Assembly (NCBI GenBank): GCA_017861495.1
Contig: JAGFXW010000031.1
Location: 1-14,539, forward strand
Origin: Bacillota bacterium
GTDB lineage: Bacteria; Bacillota_C; Negativicutes; CTSoil-072
DNA: 14,539 nucleotides
Direction: 5' to 3'
The position numbers and the translations under genes were made by a program. This document shows, piece after piece, positions 8,517 to 14,539 of the stretch. Below the pieces are notes generated by a model, which made no database searches, was not told the DNA's origin, and saw nothing but the letters and a program-made list of their open reading frames with translations. The stretch's first letter is position 1. The number at the start of each line of letters is the position of its first letter.

Positions 8517-9779
8517 TTAAATGCTGCCGGCCAAATAGCTGAGAAGGAATAAAATCATCCCGACCAAACCGCCGACCACCGAACCATTGATACGAATCAT
8601 CTGCAAATCATTTCCTACGCGGTTTTCGATAAAATCCGCCAGCGCCTTGTCGGTAAACTGCTCCAGCCGCTCACGGACAATGACGCCAATCTCTTCATGA
8701 TGCACGACGACAAAATCCAGGAACGCATTTTTAGCAAACCGGCTTATTTTCGCTCTTTGTTCCTCATCTGCCGTTAGCCGAAGCATAGCCTGATCCGACT
8801 GCTGCACCAGCAGCAAGCGCCATGAACCAGCTTCTGCCAAGCGGTCCCCACCAAGTATTTTTACCCTGTCAATCAGCCCGGCGATCGGTTCTGCAAGATG
8901 CAGGCGCTTGCCGACCTGTTCGTTTTTCCAATCTTCCATCCTCTGTCGAAAAGCCGGATCGGCAGCCAAGCGGTGTAAAACCGCCTGGATCCAACTATGC
9001 AAACGTTCCTGTACCAGGCGGGAACTCTCATAGTCATCCAACAGGACAACGATCTTGTCCTGGGCCAATGCAGCCATACGGTCCGCGGAAAGATCCAATA
9101 AATACTCCATAAGACGATTAGCCAAACGCCGGCGCAACAGGTCACGCTCGTACACCGCCCGCGCTTGCACAAACAAATTGGCCAAAATTCTCCGAAACTG
9201 TTCTTTTTTTACCAGATTACCCAGTTCAGCAAGGATCAGCTTGGCCAGTTGCTTGTCATATCCGTTGCGTATCGTCCATTCCAGCGCTTCCGCAACCAAC
9301 GGCGCCGCTTCGATTTGCCTGGCGCCGCGCCGGATCAGTTGATCCAAAACGTGCGCTAAACGTTCCGTGTCCAAATCTTGCAAAAGATCATCGGCAATTC
9401 GCGCCAGTATGGCCTGAATGTCCTTGCGCCCGCCATGTTCATCCCAATACCGCAGCAACAGGTCCGCCACATCAAACCGGTCCAACGTGCGGCCAATATT
9501 TTCCGTTGTCAAGAGCTGGTTCTGCACCATATCGATAATCGACGCAAAAATTCGTTCCCGATTGCGGGGAATAACCGCCGTCCGGAACGAAATGCCCAGA
9601 GGGCGGCGAAATAAGGCGGATACAGCAAACCAATCGGCCAAACCGCCAATCATGGCCGCGCCAAACATGCCCGTCAATAAGGCTCCGGCAAACGTAGATT
9701 GAAAAGGGTAACAGACAAAATAGCCGGCCGTTACCAATCCCAACGTAACGGCGGCCTTATACTTATTGTTTTTTTTCAT
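8517..9779 (-). CDS. DUF445 family membrane protein, first of a tandem pair
   Basis: A 420-residue DUF445 paralogue of the following gene, with the same plan: hydrophobic segments at about 9-25 and 31-47, GGLADWFAVSALFRRPLG (45-62), IPRNRE (70-75), a long charged helical region, then NDLQMIRINGSVVGG and a C-terminal membrane segment. The two proteins are clearly diverged outside these blocks, so this is not a recent duplication. The frame is open to a TTG at 9797, but the ATG at 9779 has GGGAG (9787-9791) seven bases upstream and gives a typical Lys-rich N-terminus (MKKNNKYK), so I chose it. Function is unknown. The order is glycogen genes upstream and pdxST downstream, and neither suggests a role. 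Confidence 0.9.
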   Translation of the reverse strand: MKKNNKYKAAVTLGLVTAGYFVCYPFQSTFAGALLTGMFGAAMIGGLADWFAVSALFRRPLGISFRTAVIPRNRERIFASIIDMVQNQLLTTENIGRTLDRFDVADLLLRYWDEHGGRKDIQAILARIADDLLQDLDTERLAHVLDQLIRRGARQIEAAPLVAEALEWTIRNGYDKQLAKLILAELGNLVKKEQFRRILANLFVQARAVYERDLLRRRLANRLMEYLLDLSADRMAALAQDKIVVLLDDYESSRLVQERLHSWIQAVLHRLAADPAFRQRMEDWKNEQVGKRLHLAEPIAGLIDRVKILGGDRLAEAGSWRLLLVQQSDQAMLRLTADEEQRAKISRFAKNAFLDFVVVHHEEIGVIVRERLEQFTDKALADFIENRVGNDLQMIRINGSVVGGLVGMILFLLSYLAGSI

Positions 9780-9866
9780 TGACGTTCTCCCACACAATGA
9801 TCTTGGATGATCCTGACTAAAAACCGATTTTCAATAATTGGACCAACGGTCTGGACCGGGCTATGA

Positions 9867-9895
9867 ATACTAAGCATATTACTATTTTGACACAA
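9867..9895 (-). promoter_or_regulatory. Candidate promoter of the DUF445 operon
   Basis: On the minus strand TTGTGT (9890-9895) and TAGTAT (9867-9872) are 17 bases apart, matching three and four of six consensus positions. A promoter is expected because a terminator ends the glycogen operon just upstream. Transcription would start near 9860, giving a leader of about 80 bases. That start lies at overlapping palindromes (9841-9857). Confidence 0.4.
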
Positions 9896-9930
9896 TATTT
9901 CCAGTCAGCGCAAGAGCTTTTACAAAGAGT

Positions 9931-9975
9931 AAAAGAGAGGGGCGCGCAGCGCATTTAGCCTGCTCCCTCTCTTTT
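9931..9975 (-). terminator. Terminator hairpin including the 3' end of the GH13-GH77 gene
   Basis: Perfect 11-base arms: on the minus strand AAAAGAGAGGG (9965-9975) lies inside the last codons of the gene and pairs with CCCTCTCTTTT (9931-9941), after the stop codon. The 23-base loop contains the TAA and can form a small inner GCAG/CTGC stem. The right arm ends in UUUU and runs into ACUCUUUG, an imperfect U tract, so termination is likely but may be partial. Confidence 0.65.
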
Positions 9976-12900
9976 GCCGTTAATTTCGTTACTTTGCCGG
10001 CGGCTTGCGGCAACCAGCGGCGCTAACGCCAAAGCGACCGTTGGGGTCAGATCGCTGGCACGACACCGCCATTGCCAATTTCCGGCTGCCGTTCCCGGAA
10101 TATTCATGCGGGCTTCACTGCCCAGACCTAATACATCTTGCAGCGGGACAATCACCAGCATAGCCCTGCTGTGGTAAGCACGTTCCATCAACAACCGGCA
10201 CGCATTTTGCGGACTAGTTTCTTCCTTCATGCCCAAGTAACGGCCAATGCACCGCTGCATTTCCGGATCGGTCTGCCCTAATTTCTCAAACCAGCCGGTC
10301 GTCGTATCATTATCATGCGTTCCCGTATACACCACACTATGCTCTGGCAACCTTACAGGCCGGCAGTTCCCGCTGCCATTGGGGACAAACGAAAATTGCA
10401 ATACCTGCATTCCGGGAAAATCAAACCGATCCTTCAACGCGTTCACATCCGGCGTGATATGGCCCAAATCTTCCACAATAAGCGGCAAGTCACCACAGGC
10501 AGCAAGCATGGCCTGGAAAAAATCTTCACCGGGCCCTTTTACCCATCGGCCACGAACAGCGGTTTCGTCTTTGGCATTAATTTCCCAGAACGAAGTGAAG
10601 CCGCGAAAATGATCGACGCGAATTATGTCCACTTTTTGCAGCAAATGTTGAAACCGTTCTTGCCACCACCGGTAATTGTCGGCCCGCATTGCTTCCCAGT
10701 CATACAGGGGATTGCCCCAGCGTTGGCCGGACTCACTAAAGTAATCCGGAGGAACGCCGGCAACGACTGACGGTTTTCTTTGTTCATCTAATTGGAACAG
10801 AGATTGATTAGCCCATACGTCAGAACTGTTTTGCGCGACAAAAATCGGCAAATCACCAATGATTTCAACGCCGCTTGCCGCCGCATACCGCTTCAACGCC
10901 GACCACTGCCGGTCAAACAAGTACTGCAGAAAAACTTGGTACGCGATTTCTTCCTGGTATTCCTCCCGATAACGGTTCAAAACAGCCGGATCGCGCTGCT
11001 TAACCGCTTCTTCCCATGCGGTCCAGTCTTCCGTGCCAAATTTTTCGCTTAACACCACAAATAGGGCATAGTCTTCCAGCCAGCCTTTATGATCTGCCAG
11101 AAAGGTGGCCAACCCATTCGGAGCGCCGGCAGCCGAAAACCGGGCAAAAGCCCGCCGGAACAAGGGTTCTTTCAATTGCCGCACTTGAGCGGTCACCACC
11201 CGCTCCCCGGAACCAACACCCGTCGTACGGACGGCTTCCCCCACTTCTGGCCCCGTCAGCCAACCTTCTTCGATTAATGGATTCAGGGCAATCAACAGCG
11301 GGTCACCGGCAAACGCCGAGCAGCTCTGGTAAGGGGAATCCCCCTCGCCGCGCGGATGGAACGGCAATATTTGCCAACACCGTTGTCCCGCCAAAACCAA
11401 AAAATCAATAAACCGGTATGCGCCGGCACCGAGGTCGCCGGCACCGTGCGGTCCGGGTAATGAAGTCAGATGAAGCAGGATGCCGGCTTGCCGGTCCCTG
11501 GTCCGCACCGGTTCAGCCACATACAATTTGCCGGATAAAGGTGCTATCTCGACTTTCAAGCGGCCGCCATGCACCTGTACCGGCTGAGTGGATTCCAATA
11601 GATTGACAAAATGCGTAAATCCCCAATTTTTCGCCGGCAAGTCCACCATGACAGTCCGCTCGCCCCGGTTGATAAAGACAAGAGCCTGGTTCTCGGGCCT
11701 GGCCTGGCCGAAGGCATCCTGGCCGGAACAAATCCACCGCCGGTAACCGATTACATCACCCTCCGCCCATACAATCTCCCATTCGCCGGTGCAAAGCGCC
11801 GGATAGGCATGACGGACAGAAATTAATTTTTTGTACCAAGCGGTTATGGTTGCCTGTTCCCGCCCCCATGGATATGTACGGCGATTCAACGGGTCACTAT
11901 ATCCTTCTAATCCGGCCTCATCGCCATAGTAAATGCAAGGCGCTCCGGGAAACGTCATTTGCCACAAAGCAAACAAGCGCATGCGTTTTACGGCCAGCAT
12001 ATGCTTTTGTTCATCCAACCGGTAACGGGCTCGCTCGGCAAGAGACAGGCTCTGTTCGGGCGGGGCTCCCCCCAGTAAAGTCAGGATCCTTGGCACATCA
12101 TGGCTGCCCGAAAGATTGAAACTCGAAAAAAAATTCGCCGCCGGATAATTTTCATATTGGCTCAACAATGCACGGGCAGCATGCTCAGCATTGCTTTCTC
12201 CTAAAAGGAAATCCAGTAAAATCCGCCGCCACGGATAGTTCATGACTGAATCCAATTCATCACCATGAAAATAGCCGCGTAATTTCCCGTAACTCACTTT
12301 TCTTGATGCATCTTCCCACACTTCGCCAATTAAAACATTTTCCGCATCGAGCGCCTTTAATGCCCGGCGAAAAATCCGGATAAACTCTTCCGGAAGCTCA
12401 TCCGCGACATCCAGCCTCCAACCTCTAATCCCATTATTGCTCCAATGGCGTAAAACACTATCCGGACCTTCAACCATGTACTGCAAATATCCCGGGTCCA
12501 ATTCATTGACATTCGGCATGGTGTCAATGCCCCACCAAGCTTCGTACCGGTTCGGATAATCACTGAATAAATACCAGCTATAGTACGGCGACTGCTTGGA
12601 TTGATAAGCACCCGAACCGGGATAACGGCCGTTTTTGTTGAAATAGATACTGTCACTGCCGGTATGGCTGAACACGCCGTCCAAAATGATATCAATGCCC
12701 TGTTCCGCCGCCCGGCAGCACAATTCATACAACAGGTCATTATCGCCATACATGCTGTCGATCGTTTTGTAGTCCGCCGTATCGTACTTATGGTTGCTCG
12801 AAGATTCAAAAAGCGGATTAAAATAAATCGCGTTTACACCTAATTCGGCCAAATACGGCAGTTTTTTTAATACTCCGCTTAAATTACCGCCAAAAAAATC

Positions 12901-13467
12901 ATACGCCAAAACCTGTCCGGTCGCCGGATCTTTGGCGTAAACCGGCGTATCCTCCCAATGCGGATGCAATAGGATTTCCGGCTTTGGCTGCAAAATCGTT
13001 CCATCTTCACGGCCATTGAAAAAACGATCGACAAAAATCTGATAAATTACAGCTTGCTTGAACCATGCGGGAGTATCTAATTCGGCGGGATGCACCGTAA
13101 TTTGGTACGCAAGCGGCATTACACTGCCCACAGACCCCGTTCCGCCCAACCCATCCGGCTGCGTGCCATAATACCAGCGTTGCTGTCCTTCCTGCAAAAT
13201 AAAATAATACCACATCAAGCCGGCCGTTGGCCGGGCAATGACCTCAGCCCGATAATCAAGCCATTCGCCGCTCGCTTCTTCCGCCGCAGCCATAGTGATC
13301 ATTGTTTCGCCACGTTCTTCCTGCCACAGGCGGACAACTACGGAATCCATTTTTCTATTGCGCTGCACCTTTAAACGCAAACAAAGCATTGAACCGCAGA
13401 CAACTGGCCCGAACGGCCGCCGATATTCCAATAAATGCGAATCATGCACCAACCATTCTTTTCCCAT
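9955..13467 (-). CDS. Fused GH13 alpha-glucan hydrolase and GH77 4-alpha-glucanotransferase
   Basis: A two-enzyme protein of 1170 residues for cytosolic glycogen or maltodextrin turnover. Residues 1 to about 125 look like the beta-sandwich found before neopullulanase-type GH13 enzymes. The GH13 part (about 135-655) has Asp263 in DGVFSHTG, MPNVN (317-321, like the neopullulanase MPKLN block), nucleophile Asp353 in GWRLDVAD, acid/base Glu382 in IGEVWE, and His456-Asp457. The GH77 part (about 659-1150) has nucleophile Asp952 in RVDHFRGF, acid/base Glu999 in IVEDLG and Asp1052 in THDND, so both active sites appear intact. The MalQ-like half moves alpha-1,4-glucan chains. The GH13 half could cleave alpha-1,4 or alpha-1,6 links, so 'debranching' is not proven. 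GGGAGG five bases before the ATG at 13467 decides the start; the frame is open to 13572 but without a good ribosome site. It follows glgD, probably in one operon. Confidence 0.93.
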   Translation of the reverse strand: MGKEWLVHDSHLLEYRRPFGPVVCGSMLCLRLKVQRNRKMDSVVVRLWQEERGETMITMAAAEEASGEWLDYRAEVIARPTAGLMWYYFILQEGQQRWYYGTQPDGLGGTGSVGSVMPLAYQITVHPAELDTPAWFKQAVIYQIFVDRFFNGREDGTILQPKPEILLHPHWEDTPVYAKDPATGQVLAYDFFGGNLSGVLKKLPYLAELGVNAIYFNPLFESSSNHKYDTADYKTIDSMYGDNDLLYELCCRAAEQGIDIILDGVFSHTGSDSIYFNKNGRYPGSGAYQSKQSPYYSWYLFSDYPNRYEAWWGIDTMPNVNELDPGYLQYMVEGPDSVLRHWSNNGIRGWRLDVADELPEEFIRIFRRALKALDAENVLIGEVWEDASRKVSYGKLRGYFHGDELDSVMNYPWRRILLDFLLGESNAEHAARALLSQYENYPAANFFSSFNLSGSHDVPRILTLLGGAPPEQSLSLAERARYRLDEQKHMLAVKRMRLFALWQMTFPGAPCIYYGDEAGLEGYSDPLNRRTYPWGREQATITAWYKKLISVRHAYPALCTGEWEIVWAEGDVIGYRRWICSGQDAFGQARPENQALVFINRGERTVMVDLPAKNWGFTHFVNLLESTQPVQVHGGRLKVEIAPLSGKLYVAEPVRTRDRQAGILLHLTSLPGPHGAGDLGAGAYRFIDFLVLAGQRCWQILPFHPRGEGDSPYQSCSAFAGDPLLIALNPLIEEGWLTGPEVGEAVRTTGVGSGERVVTAQVRQLKEPLFRRAFARFSAAGAPNGLATFLADHKGWLEDYALFVVLSEKFGTEDWTAWEEAVKQRDPAVLNRYREEYQEEIAYQVFLQYLFDRQWSALKRYAAASGVEIIGDLPIFVAQNSSDVWANQSLFQLDEQRKPSVVAGVPPDYFSESGQRWGNPLYDWEAMRADNYRWWQERFQHLLQKVDIIRVDHFRGFTSFWEINAKDETAVRGRWVKGPGEDFFQAMLAACGDLPLIVEDLGHITPDVNALKDRFDFPGMQVLQFSFVPNGSGNCRPVRLPEHSVVYTGTHDNDTTTGWFEKLGQTDPEMQRCIGRYLGMKEETSPQNACRLLMERAYHSRAMLVIVPLQDVLGLGSEARMNIPGTAAGNWQWRCRASDLTPTVALALAPLVAASRRQSNEINGKREGAG

Positions 13468-13472
13468 TACGG

Positions 13473-13478
13473 CCTCCC
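13473..13478 (-). promoter_or_regulatory. Ribosome binding site that sets the GH13-GH77 start
   Basis: GGGAGG on the minus strand, five bases before the ATG at 13467. No comparable site precedes the earlier in-frame starts (ATG at 13563, TTG at 13572), and the homologous part of the protein begins within a few residues of this ATG. Confidence 0.75.
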
Positions 13479-13615
13479 TCATTCTCATCACCAGCCGGTA
13501 CAAGCCGGATAGCCTCTGCCGATCGAATATTTCAGGAATCAATTCGTAGCCGAATCGCTGCATAAGCGGCAACAGCGTTCAATATTTCTCACTCGGCCGG
13601 TTTTGTCTCTCGTCG

Positions 13616-14539
13616 TTACAATAAACTCCCCTTGGAAATTACCATCGGATAATGCGGCTCGGCAATCAAGCATTTTCCGGCCGAAATCTGAACATTTTTA
13701 TCACAAATCATATTTTCGAGCGTCGCACCTGCACAAATCTCGCTATTTTGCATAATAATGCTATTTCGCACGACAGCGCCTTTATGAATTTTTACACCGC
13801 GAAAAATAATGCTGTTTTCAATCGTTCCTTCCAAAACACAGCCGTTAGCAATGATCGAATTGCTGGTTTTGGCACAGTAGTTATATTTTGTCGGTGCTTC
13901 ATCCTTGATCTTCGTATAGATCAATCCATTGGCAAAAAACAATTCCCGCCAAATCGCCGGCTGCAATAATTCCATGCTATGGCGGTAATAGCTGCGAATA
14001 GACATCAAGTGCGCAAGGTATCCTGTATAACGAATGCCATACACCTTTAATGAAGCAATGTTTTTCATTAGAGCATCGCGCAAAAAATTGATCCCGCCGC
14101 GGGCCGAAGCGCTGTCTACCAGTTCTGCCAATAAACTTTTTTTCATGATGTACATTTCTAATGACAAATTACTGTAACGGGCCCGAGCCGGATTAATTTC
14201 CATGTCGATAACCCGACCGTGTTCATCCATTTCGATCATGGAGGAATACGGGTACCGGTCCATCTCCGGCAGTTCTTTATAAATAATCGAAATATCCGCG
14301 CCCTTCGCTACATGAATATCGAACGCCTGTGAAAAGTTAATATTGGCAATCATGCTGCCGCCGGAAATCACCACATGGCTTTGCCGGCTGTTTTGCAGAT
14401 AATCGAGGTTGGATTGAAACGCGCTCAGATCATTCGGAACCCCATTCTCTGGCTGGATACCCGCTATCGGCGGCAACAAAAACAAACCTTCCCGCTTACG
14501 CGCCAGATCCCATTCCTTTCCTGAACGCAGATGATCCAT
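13616..14539 (-). CDS. glgD: Glucose-1-phosphate adenylyltransferase subunit GlgD (5' end cut by window)
   Basis: GlgD is the regulatory partner of GlgC in the ADP-glucose pyrophosphorylase of many Firmicutes, supplying ADP-glucose for glycogen synthesis. The visible 307 residues start inside the nucleotidyltransferase domain at DHLRSGKEWDLARKREG, a block typical of GlgD (SGKxWDLDR) rather than GlgC. About 60 N-terminal residues should lie beyond the window, given the family length near 370, so the ATG at 14539 is not the real start. The C-terminal third (about 215-307) shows the repeating hydrophobic pattern of a left-handed beta-helix (NSIIANGCVLEGTIENS, RNSIIMQNSEICAG). The gap to the next gene's chosen start is 148 bases with no clear terminator, so co-transcription is likely. 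glgC would be expected just upstream, outside the window. Confidence 0.94.
   Translation of the reverse strand: MDHLRSGKEWDLARKREGLFLLPPIAGIQPENGVPNDLSAFQSNLDYLQNSRQSHVVISGGSMIANINFSQAFDIHVAKGADISIIYKELPEMDRYPYSSMIEMDEHGRVIDMEINPARARYSNLSLEMYIMKKSLLAELVDSASARGGINFLRDALMKNIASLKVYGIRYTGYLAHLMSIRSYYRHSMELLQPAIWRELFFANGLIYTKIKDEAPTKYNYCAKTSNSIIANGCVLEGTIENSIIFRGVKIHKGAVVRNSIIMQNSEICAGATLENMICDKNVQISAGKCLIAEPHYPMVISKGSLL

Noticed and set aside
13616..14539. Identity as catalytic GlgC instead of GlgD
   Set aside because: The SGKEWDLARKREG block and the following sequence fit GlgD; the GlgC-type region expected at this place is not seen.

Overview
The window reads as an ordinary chromosomal segment of an anaerobic Firmicute. 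My best guess is a Negativicute of the Sporomusa/Acetonema/Thermosinus type. The guess rests on the gene set (two-gene pdxST vitamin B6 synthesis, a GlgD-type glycogen subunit, a GH13-GH77 fusion, tandem DUF445 membrane proteins, a eukaryote-type hexokinase), on strong GGAGG-like ribosome binding sites and on roughly 50% GC. It is inference; no rRNA or marker gene is present. I see no mobile elements, tRNAs, rRNAs or CRISPR arrays.

Layout. On the + strand, a 5'-truncated ammonium transporter gene (amt) is followed by a P-II signal protein gene, forming a nitrogen-sensing pair. It ends at a symmetrical terminator shared with the converging - strand genes. Everything else is on the - strand. 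Read in transcription order from the right edge: the 3' part of glgD; a fused glycoside hydrolase (GH13) and 4-alpha-glucanotransferase (GH77); a terminator hairpin that includes the end of that coding sequence; two tandem DUF445 membrane proteins; a clear sigma-A type promoter; pdxS and pdxT with their own terminator; then a eukaryote-type hexokinase and a membrane-bound GAF-GAF-GGDEF diguanylate cyclase, which look co-transcribed.

How the genes may work together. GlgD belongs to ADP-glucose (glycogen) synthesis. The GH13-GH77 protein should trim and rearrange alpha-glucans, releasing glucose and short maltodextrins. The hexokinase could return that free glucose to glucose-6-phosphate. PdxST makes pyridoxal 5'-phosphate; glycogen phosphorylase is a PLP enzyme, but no direct link is visible here. 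Amt and P-II handle ammonium uptake and nitrogen status.

I found no convincing new multi-gene system. The points most worth a second look are the eukaryote-type hexokinase and its pairing with a diguanylate cyclase, the GH13-GH77 fusion, the P-II protein with Thr in place of the ligand-binding Gln39, and the tandem DUF445 paralogues with a palindrome near their predicted transcription start.
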